Positions 54,267 to 62,639 of a DNA stretch of 64,000 bases are shown here, piece after piece. Under the pieces are notes generated by a model that saw only the letters and a list, made by a program, of their open reading frames with translations, did no database searches and was not told the origin of the DNA. The translations under genes were made by a program, and so were the position numbers. Positions within the stretch are counted from its first letter, which is position 1. Each line of letters opens with the position of its first letter. This stretch comes from Parablautia intestinalis (GTDB lineage: Bacteria; Bacillota; Clostridia; Lachnospirales; Lachnospiraceae): positions 186,001 through 250,000 of the forward strand of contig RAYQ01000001.1 in assembly GCA_003612395.1 (NCBI GenBank). The letters are read 5' to 3'.

Positions 54267-55114
54267 TTCTCACCCTTTACATAAAGCAGCATAATTTCAT
54301 CAATCGTTGCCGGAACAATCAGGGTTTTTGGATATTTTTTCTGCATTCTCCCACGGTCTGAAACCAGTATCTGCCATTCATAGTCCATTTTACGATACGA
54401 GATGATATCGGATTTGTCCAGCCCGTCAAACTGCACCGCACCGCACTTGAGAATGCCATACCGCTCGGTCAGTTCGTCTTTGGGTTTCTCAAAAACTACT
54501 TTCCCTTCATGGATAAAAACGATATAATCGGCAATCTTCTCTAAGTCACTGGTAATGTGGGAGGATACCAGGATGGAATGCTCCTCATCCTGCACAAAAT
54601 TCAAAAGCATATCCAGAATATCATCCCGCACAACCGGGTCTAAGCCGCTGGTGGCTTCATCCAGGATCAAGAGCCTGGAATGATGTGAAAATGCAACAGA
54701 AATTGCCAGCTTCATCTTCATTCCTTTTGAAAACTGTTTAATCTGCTTATCGGCCGGCAGGGAAAACTGTTTCAGCAGACGCAGATAAGCCTGTTCGTCC
54801 CACGTTCTGTAAATGTTTTTCATAACCCGGTTCAATTTCCGCGGAGAAAGGATTTCCGGATAATTGCTGCCATCAAACACGATACCGATCTGTTCCTTGA
54901 CATCCCCATCCAGTTCCTCCCTGTCCAAAATAGAAACAATGCCGTCCTCCTTCTGAATCAGTCCTAAAGCCGCATTGATGGTTGTGCTTTTTCCTGCGCC
55001 GTTTTCTCCAATCAGTCCGACAATAGTTCCACTGGGAACGGTGAACGAAACATGATCCAGAGTAAAATCCTGATAAGTTTTGGTAAGCCCTGATACCATG
55101 AAAGCATTTGTCAT
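54254..55114 (-). CDS. ABC transporter ATP-binding protein (YtrB-like)
   Basis: The ATG at 55114 (MTNAFMVSGLTKTYQDF) lies three bases after the GntR stop and follows AGGAGG. The 286-residue ATPase has Walker A 'GLIGENGAGKSTTINAAL', the signature 'QFSKGMKMKLAISVAFSHHS', Walker B 'LLILDEATSGLDPV' and 'SSHITSDLEKIADYIVFIHE'. The C-terminal 70 residues are the extra domain usual in ABC-2 ATPases. It is coupled to the permease downstream; the GntR-ATPase-permease order is that of YtrA-type operons. Confidence 0.94.
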   Translation of the reverse strand: MTNAFMVSGLTKTYQDFTLDHVSFTVPSGTIVGLIGENGAGKSTTINAALGLIQKEDGIVSILDREELDGDVKEQIGIVFDGSNYPEILSPRKLNRVMKNIYRTWDEQAYLRLLKQFSLPADKQIKQFSKGMKMKLAISVAFSHHSRLLILDEATSGLDPVVRDDILDMLLNFVQDEEHSILVSSHITSDLEKIADYIVFIHEGKVVFEKPKDELTERYGILKCGAVQFDGLDKSDIISYRKMDYEWQILVSDRGRMQKKYPKTLIVPATIDEIMLLYVKGEKAEN

Positions 55115-55116
55115 CT

Positions 55117-55546
55117 CTAATCCTCCTGGTTTTCCGTAAGAAAATGTCTGCCAAGCCTGCATGGCATGCGCCCTTGCAGGAGCAGAGGATTTTCCTCCTC
55201 ATACAATAATGTTAATAAGCTGACTAATTTATCAAGCGGTATTCCGCTCATACGGGCTATTTCTATCGCGTCATTAAAACAGCTCTCTATCTTCTTTTGC
55301 TGTTCTTCCAAATAGAAGTCCTGATTTCTCACAGATACATAGCAGCCTTTCCCGGCTGTCGTCTCAGTCAAATACCCCGCAACAAGCTGACGGGGCATCA
55401 AACTTGCAACACAGCAAGCTGCGGGGTATTTGACCCTCGCGGCAGTCGCCAAATGGACATGCAAGCATGTCCGCTTGGCTCGTTGCTCGCGGAAATAAAG
55501 CCGTCTTCCTGCAGGATGTCATACGCCTTCCTGCGCTTCACTGTAC
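55117..55546 (-). pseudogene. YtrA-type GntR regulator broken by a palindromic element
   Basis: The 3' part is intact: 'TTAGKGCYVSVRNQDFYLEE', 'IARMSGIPLDKLVSLLTLLY' and the stop at 55117. Upstream in a different frame 'TVKRRKAYDILQEDGFIS' is the end of the GntR helix-turn-helix. Between them lie about 125 foreign bases (55367-55492). The N-terminal part of the helix-turn-helix is also missing before 55546. As written no full repressor can be made, so the ABC operon downstream may have lost its control. Confidence 0.8.
55367..55492. mobile_element. palindromic insertion sequence-like element (MITE/REP type)
   Basis: GTCAAATACCCCGC (55367-55380) and GCGGGGTATTTGAC (55421-55434) are a perfect 14-bp inverted repeat. 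A second hairpin GGACATGC/GCATGTCC (55454-55471), with outer GCCAA/TTGGC, follows. CTCGCGG occurs directly at 55436-55442 and 55486-55492. The element has no coding capacity and splits the GntR gene. Confidence 0.7.
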
Positions 55547-55700
55547 TATACTGTATTGTATTAACAGGTACGGCATAATACATTACAAAGCAATTGTCAA
55601 GATAGCTGCAAAAATCCCACTGCCTTAGCGATGGGATCTTTTATATGGCTATGCAGATACTAAAATTTGGTTCTTGTAAACATTTTCTGTATCGGCAAAT

Positions 55701-56219
55701 TTATTCAACTGTAATCACTACAATTTTTACAGCTTCATCTGGATGCTCTTCATCAAAATCAATCAGTCCCCGGTAGCTGACCTCCACTTTATCCCCCACG
55801 GAAATCCGGGAATCTCCTTCTGCTGTATGCGCACTCTCCGTGGAAAACCCTTCTAATATCGGAACATTTTCTGTGGAAAAATAATAGAGCATGTCATCCT
55901 CCGGCGTCCTGATTGTGATTGTGTTTCCTTCATACTTTTCAACAACTCCGACAATGGGATCACCTTGTGGGATTTCTTCTTCTTTCAGAGAAACTTCTCC
56001 ATCCTCTTGTGCAGTCTCTGGATTTGGCGATTCCACATCATCCGCTTTTGTTTCTATAGTTTTCGCATCTGTAGTTTTCGTATCTTCAGTTTCTTTCTTA
56101 TCCGCTTCCTGTAGGGAGTCAGTCTCCTCAGATACTGCATCCTCTTTTGATTTGGATGAGCAGGCGGTCATCCCCATTGCCAAAACTATCATAAATATCA
56201 GAATATATTTTCTTTTCAT
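55701..56219 (-). CDS. lipoprotein of unknown function
   Basis: A 172-residue lipoprotein with the lipobox 'AMGMTAC' at about residue 20. About 70 acidic Asp/Glu/Thr residues form a linker. The C-terminal half 'DPIVGVVEKYEGNTITIRTP' and 'RISVGDKVEVSYRGLIDFDE' looks like a small OB/beta-barrel domain, as in DUF3221-type or 'bypass-of-forespore'-like lipoproteins. It lies 15 bases after the next lipoprotein gene and is probably co-transcribed with it. Confidence 0.82.
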   Translation of the reverse strand: MKRKYILIFMIVLAMGMTACSSKSKEDAVSEETDSLQEADKKETEDTKTTDAKTIETKADDVESPNPETAQEDGEVSLKEEEIPQGDPIVGVVEKYEGNTITIRTPEDDMLYYFSTENVPILEGFSTESAHTAEGDSRISVGDKVEVSYRGLIDFDEEHPDEAVKIVVITVE

Positions 56220-56234
56220 AATCTTTCTCCTTTT

Positions 56235-56792
56235 CTAAAAGAATCTTATTTCCGTAGCATAGAATTCGTCATTTTTAAAGCTGCCTTTCATTTCAACGAA
56301 CATGTGCTCTTTCAAATCCTGAAATCCAGACTCTTCGTACCCATCACCTTCTTCATTTTCATCAGTTTCTTTCAAATAAAAACGAGTATCTTCTTCAAAA
56401 ACTACATGAATCAACTGGGAATCGGGAATATCCGTATCGGAGCTTGGAGAACTGTATATTATGGAACCGTCATCAAGAACTTTCACTTTCCTCTCAACGA
56501 TGAAAAAGGAATCCTCTTCCATCTTCTGAACCTTACCTAAAAAATCCGCATTGACAGCAGAGGCAACATCCGGCTCTAAAGCCTGCCATTTCCCTGCTGT
56601 ATTTTCCTGTGGCTCCTCTGCACTCCCATCAATGCCTTTTAATGGCGCATCATTTAATTCCTCTGGTGATGCTTTCTCTGCCTGAGTTTCTTCTGTTTTA
56701 GCAGCAGATTCAGAGCCGGAACCGCATCCTGTAATCATTGTGTTCAATATGCAGACAGTACAAAATAATATCATTGCTTTTTTCAGTTTCAT
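56235..56792 (-). CDS. lipoprotein of unknown function
   Basis: A 185-residue lipoprotein with the lipobox 'NTMITGC' at about residue 23, a Glu/Ala linker and a C-terminal beta-rich domain ('VNADFLGKVQKMEEDSFFIV', 'DTRFYLKETDENEEGDGYEE'). It is built like its neighbour at 55701 and may be a paralogue or partner. A GGGAGG precedes the ATG. A LytTR-like repeat and a promoter lie upstream. Confidence 0.82.
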   Translation of the reverse strand: MKLKKAMILFCTVCILNTMITGCGSGSESAAKTEETQAEKASPEELNDAPLKGIDGSAEEPQENTAGKWQALEPDVASAVNADFLGKVQKMEEDSFFIVERKVKVLDDGSIIYSSPSSDTDIPDSQLIHVVFEEDTRFYLKETDENEEGDGYEESGFQDLKEHMFVEMKGSFKNDEFYATEIRFF

Positions 56793-56827
56793 AAATGCCT
56801 CCCTTGTTATTTATAGAAATAATAGCT

Positions 56828-56874
56828 ATTATAGTCTTTCTAAATCATCCAAACAATCTGTTTGCTGTGAAATG
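56828..56874 (-). promoter_or_regulatory. promoter of the lipoprotein operon with a LytTR-like repeat
   Basis: On the minus strand CATTTCACAGCAA (56874-56862), identical to the repeats before the LytTR regulator, lies upstream of a perfect TATAAT (56833-56828) with a poor -35. A degenerate partner (ACACTTGCGGCAT) is 21 bases further upstream. The gene at 56792 starts about 36 bases after the -10. Confidence 0.55.
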
Positions 56875-57114
56875 CTCTCTGAATGCCGCAAGTGTCCGTA
56901 AACCTTTTTACATAAAATAAAGTTGGACGATAAATAAAATTTTTATCCTGCTTTCCTTTATATAAACAAATCGAGATCTCATAAGAAATCTCGATTTGTT
57001 TATCAGCTTATATCTTAAACTTATAACTGGTTTATATTGTTTTTCCCTTTTCGCAAAAGTGTTCCCGCGCCTGTCCACGGAATTTTGGCGTATTCTCCTA
57101 TTTTCCTTGATTCT
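56875..57114. other. spacer with a bidirectional-looking terminator
   Basis: AACAAATCGAGAT (56965-56977) and ATCTCGATTTGTT (56988-57000) form a perfect 13-bp stem with a 10-base loop. It lies about 115 bases after the stop of the gene at 57115 on the minus strand and is followed by TTTATA on that strand and TTTATC on the other. The rest of the 322-base spacer is AT-rich with no gene. Confidence 0.7.
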
Positions 57115-58050
57115 TCATTCAGAGTCTTCTCTGTATTCAAAGATAAACCATTTTTCATTCATGAAAATCTCTATTGTATCTTCTGTTCCATACTGATATC
57201 CAAAGCCGCTTCCGAAGTTGGACTGATTATCCTCCATTGGAATTTCGGTTCCATCAACCGTTGATATGATCTCCCCATCCATGTTGCCGCAGCGCCCGCT
57301 GACCGTACTTTCCCTTCCGGTATCATAGTACAATTTGCCGTTTATTCTGACCATAGGGATCCTGTCCCACATGGCATCTGCCTCTGTCTGTTCCAACAGC
57401 GTAATTTTATATACCTCTCCCAATTGTGCGGGGTAGGACTCCAATATATCTCCATTGTAAACAATTTCTACAGTGTCGCCAGTTTGCAAAGCAAGTTTCT
57501 TCGTATTAGGAACGCTGAACTTATCCGATGAATCAAGTTCCAAAGAACCATCAACAGGTTTTACCAAAATAGAGCTGTCTGTTATTTCAATCACTGTTGC
57601 CTGGAATGTTGTCCCATGTGTAATATCTGCAAAAGAAAGCTTTTCTGTCTGTTCGAGCAATATATTTGCATAATGATTCAGTGCTTCACACGGTTCATAT
57701 TTTGTCTTATAGCCAACACCGTCAATGACAAGAAATGGGTTATACGCCATGATGCTTGTCTGAGTTCCATCCGCCATGGTCACTGTAAAGGTAACACCCT
57801 GTCCGCTATACTCTGTGTAAGAATTATCTTCATTATAGATAACCACGTCTTTTAATAACTTCACCAGTTCCGTAACTTCCGTAATCTGAATGGTTTTATC
57901 CGGTGGTGTTAATCGAACCGTGGCAGATACAATTTGGGATGAGTCTACATTTTTGTAGGGTTTCCTGCCTCTGAAAACAGCAGTTACCATCACGATAATA
58001 ACTGCTGACAGTATACATATCAACGATATAATAATTGTCTTTCTTTTCAT
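57115..58050 (-). CDS. membrane-anchored extracytoplasmic protein, unknown function
   Basis: The ATG at 58050 (MKRKTIIISLICILSAVII) follows AAGGAT; an in-frame ATG eight codons upstream is not needed. The 311-residue protein has one signal-anchor helix, then a beta-rich first domain ('TVRLTPPDKTIQITEVTELV', 'TFTVTMADGTQTSIMAYNPF') and a second, OB-like one ('FQATVIEITDSSILVKPVDG', 'LQTGDTVEIVYNGDI'). That second domain recalls the DUF3221-like part of the neighbouring lipoprotein. The last third repeats short 'GKLYYDTGRESTVSGRCGNM'-type segments. Function unknown. Confidence 0.8.
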   Translation of the reverse strand: MKRKTIIISLICILSAVIIVMVTAVFRGRKPYKNVDSSQIVSATVRLTPPDKTIQITEVTELVKLLKDVVIYNEDNSYTEYSGQGVTFTVTMADGTQTSIMAYNPFLVIDGVGYKTKYEPCEALNHYANILLEQTEKLSFADITHGTTFQATVIEITDSSILVKPVDGSLELDSSDKFSVPNTKKLALQTGDTVEIVYNGDILESYPAQLGEVYKITLLEQTEADAMWDRIPMVRINGKLYYDTGRESTVSGRCGNMDGEIISTVDGTEIPMEDNQSNFGSGFGYQYGTEDTIEIFMNEKWFIFEYREDSE

Positions 58051-58353
58051 AATCATCCTTCGTTCAAAAGCCATATTTTATACCATACTATATTTTACTG
58101 CATGTCTCAACAAATCCCGATCTTGCAATTCGAAGCAGGATTCATTCGCACTCATAAAATCAGCTACCGCCTTCTTTTTATACATAATATTATATCCTAT
58201 TACTCCTATACTCACAATCTATTTTTCTTTCCCATACCCCATTTCCTCATTATTATACCGGAAATTCTTTTACGATTGCCTTTATATGCCAGCTTCTCCC
58301 AAACTGTGTAGTATATTGTTTATAGTTGTTATTGCAGCTTTAATTTAAGTATT
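58051..58353. other. AT-rich spacer
   Basis: About 300 bases between the membrane-anchored protein and the DUF2461 gene. Several TATAAT-like strings occur on the minus strand (for example at about 58190 and 58253), but none has a clear -35. No gene was supported. Confidence 0.5.
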
Positions 58354-59046
58354 TTATCTTGCAGGCATTTGGAAGTCTGCAAGTGCTTTGTTTAAATAAT
58401 CGTTAAAAGGTTTCATAATCCGAAAAAGTTCTACTGCTTTTACAAGAAATATTTCTGCATTTTTCACTTCTTCATCTCTTAACGGGTATTCCAGATACCA
58501 GCTCTTAAATTTCAGGTAGTCTGCCTGAGGGTGTTCTTTCTCATATCCCACAGGAACATTCTTTAATGCAGTTCCCTGCACAGTAAAGTATTTTTCAAAA
58601 TCCGGCTGGTGGATAATCCTTTCCCATTCTTTTCCGTTCCGGGAAATATAATCCCGTATCATCGTTGTTGCATCCTTAAACATGTCTGCAAACAGTCCGC
58701 CTCCTAAAAAGGATTGATTACCCGGCTTTATCATAAGATAATAGCCGACAGGGACAGGCATTTTCCCTTTTGGGGAAATATGGGCACGGAACGCAGGATT
58801 ATACGGTGATTTGTCATGGCTGAAACGGGTATCCCTCACGATTTTAAAAGTAAGGTCTTTTGGGACATTATGTAAAATACTGCTGTCAAACTTACCAATT
58901 TCAAGTATAAAGGCCTGCAATAATTTTTCAAATTCCGCATTTGCTTTTTTATATTCGTCCTTGTTTGCATGATACCATTCACGGTTGTTATTCGCACTCA
59001 ATGCCGATAAGTAATCAAGTATAAACTGTGTATTCAAATCTGTCAT
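58354..59046 (-). CDS. DUF2461-family protein
   Basis: A 230-residue protein of the DUF2461/TIGR02453 family. The marks are 'LSALSANNNREWYHANKDEY', 'LTFKIVRDTRFSHDKSPYNP' and 'GYYLMIKPGNQSFLGGGLF'. The family is widespread, cytosolic and without a settled function. The ATG comes five bases after the stop of the sigma-factor gene, so the two are probably co-translated. Confidence 0.92.
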   Translation of the reverse strand: MTDLNTQFILDYLSALSANNNREWYHANKDEYKKANAEFEKLLQAFILEIGKFDSSILHNVPKDLTFKIVRDTRFSHDKSPYNPAFRAHISPKGKMPVPVGYYLMIKPGNQSFLGGGLFADMFKDATTMIRDYISRNGKEWERIIHQPDFEKYFTVQGTALKNVPVGYEKEHPQADYLKFKSWYLEYPLRDEEVKNAEIFLVKAVELFRIMKPFNDYLNKALADFQMPAR

Positions 59047-59051
59047 CTCCT

Positions 59052-59903
59052 TTACGATTTCTGGATAATGGAAAGCTGCGTGGAATCTAAAAACTCCTGT
59101 ATCATCTGCCTCGTGCGTTCGGGAGACTGATAGGGTTTGCAGAATGAAAAATCCTGCGATAAATCGTCAATATCCTCCATAGCATTTTTCACAGCTATCA
59201 TGGTCTGAGCAGGGATTTCAGCAGCTGTCATATAATTAAGCTGCAACGGATTTATCCTGCGGCTTTGTATTGCATAGTTTACTCTTTCTTTGCATTTACA
59301 TCTGCCGCTGCCATATTCTCCGCAATATTCCCCTAAAAAGTCTGCCATTTTTTTGCGTATACGGGAAAGCCGCTGTCTGTACGCTTCCGGGGTTATTTCC
59401 AGAATATCTCCTGCAATCCGGCTGTCAATTTTAAACATGGTACCCAATATGAAAATACATCTGCTCTCCATATCAAGGCATTGGAGCATGACATTCGTAC
59501 AGGACATTTTCAGTTCTTCCGCTAATATATCTTTCTCCACATTCTGTGTTAAATCCGGTACATCCTCTATTTTAGCGTTTTCTATGTCATTTCCATAATA
59601 TTCAAAGCTTAACGGATAGTGGGCAAACATATGCTTTTTGTAGTTTTTCAGATGATTAACCGCAATACGGAATACCCACGTTGTAAATGAGCTGTCACCT
59701 CTGAAAGAAGAGAGATGTGTAATCATTTTCAGCAGAATATCCTGAGTTGCATCCTCTGCGTCTGCAAATGTACCAAGCATCCGCAGAGATAAATTGAATA
59801 CAATATCCCGCACACCTGCAATGAGCGTTTCAAGGGCGTTTTTGTCCCCCGCTGTGGCTTTATCAACGAAAGCCTGTAATTCTTCATTCGTTTTATTATT
59901 CAT
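59052..59903 (-). CDS. ECF-type RNA polymerase sigma factor with C-terminal extension
   Basis: A 283-residue protein. Region 2 is 'VFNLSLRMLGTFADAEDATQ' and 'ILLKMITHLSSFRGDSSFTT'; region 4 is 'RCIFILGTMFKIDSRIAGDI' and 'LEITPEAYRQRLSRIRKK'. An extra 90 residues follow, starting with a Cys cluster ('YCGEYGSGRCKCKERVNYAI') that may bind metal and take the role of a fused anti-sigma or sensor part. No separate anti-sigma gene is adjacent. AGGAGG precedes the ATG. Confidence 0.93.
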   Translation of the reverse strand: MNNKTNEELQAFVDKATAGDKNALETLIAGVRDIVFNLSLRMLGTFADAEDATQDILLKMITHLSSFRGDSSFTTWVFRIAVNHLKNYKKHMFAHYPLSFEYYGNDIENAKIEDVPDLTQNVEKDILAEELKMSCTNVMLQCLDMESRCIFILGTMFKIDSRIAGDILEITPEAYRQRLSRIRKKMADFLGEYCGEYGSGRCKCKERVNYAIQSRRINPLQLNYMTAAEIPAQTMIAVKNAMEDIDDLSQDFSFCKPYQSPERTRQMIQEFLDSTQLSIIQKS

Positions 59904-59929
59904 AGATTTTTACCTCCTGTTTACTTAGA

Positions 59930-60289
59930 CAATATATCCTTGCCTTTGTGACAGAAAAACTGAAACAATTTATGATGTTTTTTGTTCTCCAGCCAGTCTC
60001 TATAGGCTTCCTCCGAATAATGTTCATAGATGGGCACAACCGTTGTCATTTCAAAGTTCTCCACTCCCTCCAGACTCTGTAGCTGCTCTATAAGCTCCGG
60101 CGTAAAGCTCTGCTCCTCCCAGGGGAAAAGGATGTCCTGCTCATGCTGATATAAAGGGCAAGGTCATGGGCCGTATTATAATCAATAAATTCGTCCAGAG
60201 ACATCCCGCCAGGCACAAGGCCCACCGGCAGCGCTGTCAGAAGGATACTCCCCATCCGGTAGTACGGTTCTGAAGCATATACTGAATTC
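59930..60289 (-). pseudogene. remnant of an FtsX-type ABC permease
   Basis: Minus-strand frames give 'LPVGLVPGGMSLDEFIDYNT' and 'AHDLALYIS', then, in another frame, 'WEEQSFTPELIEQLQSLEGV' and 'ENFEMTTVVPIYEHYSEEAY'. These are parts of the first extracellular domain of an FtsX-like permease. The first helix and everything after are missing. It follows the ATPase fragment, as in the intact cassette at 32112. Confidence 0.6.
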
Positions 60290-60535
60290 TCAGGGAATGG
60301 ACGTCCTGTTTAAACAGCTTCTGGTCCGCCTTCCGCCAATCAGCACCTTTTCGGACGTAGGAGTGTCCAGCCCGCCCATCATGTGGGCCAGCGTGAATTT
60401 TCCGGATCCGGAGGTGCCCGCGATCGCAACAAACTCCCCCTCTTCGATGGCAAGACTCACTTCATCCCGGGCTTGCGTCACGTTATCACCCTGCCTGTAG
60501 TGTTTAATCAGATCAACTGCTTGTAAAATAGACAT
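60290..60535 (-). pseudogene. N-terminal fragment of an ABC ATPase
   Basis: The first 60 residues read '[20 protein letters not shown]', '[20 protein letters not shown]' and '[20 protein letters not shown]'. The Walker A Ser/Thr pair is damaged (GKFT for GKST) and the signature and Walker B parts are gone. A good ribosome binding site (AAAGGAG) is still present. Confidence 0.8.
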
Positions 60536-60597
60536 AAAAAAATCTCCTTTTCTTTCATAACTTTGTAAGGAGATTTTAAAACATAAATTCCTATTTT

Positions 60598-61325
60598 TTA
60601 TCTACGTTTCCGGCAAAATTTAAATGTATGCTGCTTACATTGAAAAAGGGCGATAATCTGCACCCCAGATGTCATATTTTCCGGAAACACATTATCCTCT
60701 GGATTATTTTCCTGAAAGGGGCTTTTGCCGGAAAGTTTTTCAATTTTCAGCCATCCGCCATGATGCCCGCAGAGTATCCGGCACAGATAAAGGCCGATCC
60801 CAAAATGCTTTCCGTTTTCCTTTCCTTCAACGAAATTGGCCGTCAGATTATTTGCCACCTGTAAGATGCTGTTCCTGTCAGCCATAAGCCCTTTGGACTG
60901 GGCATGGTTCTTGGTTCTTGAAAAAGAGCATTTTTCCATGGTGTCTGCGTTCTCCTTGGACCGCCCATCCCCGCTGTCTTTCAGCATTTCATCATAACCC
61001 TTCAGTACCGTAAGAGGGGTACGCAGTTCATGGGCAAAAGCAGCGTTTAACTGCCTGCGTTCCTCGATCTGCCTCCACATTTCAGCGAAATTTGCGGTAA
61101 GGGCAGCGCGCATGATCTCAAAAGAGCGGCACAGCCCTCCCAGCTCATCCGCTGCTTCATACTACATCCGGAAATCCAGGTTATTTTCCGCAATCTTCTC
61201 CGATGCCGCCGCACCTGTGAAAGCGGTTTTTCCAGCTTATTGCGGTAAAAAAGCAGGGCTGCGGCCAGAATGCACAGATTTGCGGTTATACCGCTCAATA
61301 GACGCGCCACTAGTGTAAATGCCAT
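60598..61325 (-). pseudogene. sensor histidine kinase remnant with frameshift and deletion
   Basis: One frame gives a transmembrane helix and 'FYRNKLEKPLSQ', the start of HAMP. Another gives 'EERRQLNAAFAHELRTPLTV' with the phospho-His, and then jumps to 'ILQVANNLTANFVEGKENGK' and 'HFGIGLYLCRILCGHHGGW'. The region between the N and G2 boxes is deleted, and the HAMP part has a stop. It cannot be functional. Confidence 0.82.
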
Positions 61326-61764
61326 AATATAAAGGACAATGCTCCCACGCAGCGTTCTTCGTCCGCCCCCTGCGAATATGCTCCGCTACCACCATGCTGT
61401 GCCGCGCCTGTCTGCGCAGATGGGCGCTTACCCTTGGCTCCAGCTCCGCAAGGGAGAAGGGCTTCACAATATAGTCATCCCAGCCAGCAGAAAACCCCTT
61501 TACTTTATCCATATCCTCTATTTGGGCGGTAAGGAAAAGGATGGGGCAGTCGATGTGATCCCGGATGCGGCTGCAGACCTCCAACCCGTTTAAGCCCGGC
61601 ATACTGATATCAAGCAGGATCAAATCCGGCTTCTTTTCTACCTGTCTTAAGGTTTCTATTCCGTCAGAAGCGGTCATGACCTCATACCCCTTCCCCTCAA
61701 AAAAAGAAGTAAGCATTGTCACAATATCCGCTTCGTCATCCGCTATCAGTAACCTGTCCCTCAT
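61237..61764 (-). pseudogene. response regulator lacking its DNA-binding domain
   Basis: The receiver domain is complete: 'LLIADDEADIVTMLTSFFEG', the phospho-Asp in 'PDLILLDISMPGLNG' and 'WDDYIVKPFSLAELEPRVSA'. Directly after 'HLRRQARHS' the winged-helix domain is missing and the frame runs into the kinase remnant. It is the first gene of the wrecked cassette 59930-61764. Confidence 0.82.
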
Positions 61765-61965
61765 TTTTCCACCTCAATATAACGGTTTTCCTGATTTTCC
61801 ATCTCTGATTGCCGGCCGATACAATTTCAGCTTTACAGAACACGAAGGTATATAGAGACAATATGGGGGAAATTTCCAATATCTCGCAGTACTGCAAACG
61901 GCTAACCATCTATAATTAAATGTCTCATTAAACGCTTTTAAATTAGGCAGTGCTTTGAACACAAC

Positions 61966-62262
61966 CTATATACTTTTCATATACTGTTTCAGCTGATCAT
62001 AAAAATACTCTCTGGTTCCGGCCATAATCACAACAATCACCTTATCCTCCTGATACTCTACTGTATATGCCAACTCATAATTTGTTTTATTATAGTAAAT
62101 ATCATACCCAAACACACCTGACAGATCTCCGGTTTTAGTTTCCCCAAACGTATGATCCTCTTTTATCTTATCAACCGCTTCCTGATACAGCATCTTCAAT
62201 TTCTTATCTTTCAACTTTTTGATAAATTTCGCTGCAGGCGGAAGAAAACGTACCTCTGTCAT
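61966..62262 (-). CDS. RelE/ParE-type toxin
   Basis: A 98-residue protein: 'VRFLPPAAKFIKKLKDKKLK', 'TFGETKTGDLSGVFGYDIYY' and 'YELAYTVEYQEDKVIVVIMA'. This is the short alpha-beta fold of RelE/ParE toxins, which cut mRNA or block gyrase; the 'YE' near the end fits RelE better, but that is a guess. Its ATG overlaps the stop of the antitoxin by four bases (ATGA), with the antitoxin first, as is normal for such pairs. Confidence 0.85.
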   Translation of the reverse strand: MTEVRFLPPAAKFIKKLKDKKLKMLYQEAVDKIKEDHTFGETKTGDLSGVFGYDIYYNKTNYELAYTVEYQEDKVIVVIMAGTREYFYDQLKQYMKSI

Positions 62263-62639
62263 TCCTCATCCTCAATACCAAAAACATCTTCATAAGATAT
62301 ATGACCAGATTCTGAAGATGCAACCTGCTCTGCGTCCGCAAGCATTGCTTCTACAGCCGGATGTACCTGTCTCTGCGCCTTTTTAAAACGCTCCAGAAGA
62401 TCATTACCGCTGTATCCTCTGGCAATCAAGTCAGTCAGAATCTGCTCCGCAAATTCTCCTCCCGTATTGGTTCTGGCAGGACGAATAACCAGTTCATTTC
62501 CGCGCACGATACATTCTGCCTCTGTATCAAATCCTAGCATGGTAAAAAATTTCTGTGGGATGGTAATCTGCCGCTTCGCAGAAATACTCAATTTTTTCAT
62601 TTCCATAGGAACTCTGCCTTTCGTCATCGTTGCTGGCAT
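62259..62639 (-). CDS. AbrB/MazE/SpoVT-domain antitoxin
   Basis: The ATG at 62639 (MPATMTKGRVPMEMKKLSI) is 12 bases after GAGGAG; an ATG at 62663 is also possible. The 126-residue protein has a swapped-hairpin AbrB domain ('KLSISAKRQITIPQKFFTML', 'GFDTEAECIVRGNELVIRP'). A helical and acidic C-terminal part ('GYSGNDLLERFKKAQRQVHP', 'YEDVFGIEDEE') probably wraps the toxin. AbrB-type antitoxins usually go with MazF or PIN toxins; here the partner is RelE/ParE-like. Confidence 0.85.
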   Translation of the reverse strand: MPATMTKGRVPMEMKKLSISAKRQITIPQKFFTMLGFDTEAECIVRGNELVIRPARTNTGGEFAEQILTDLIARGYSGNDLLERFKKAQRQVHPAVEAMLADAEQVASSESGHISYEDVFGIEDEE

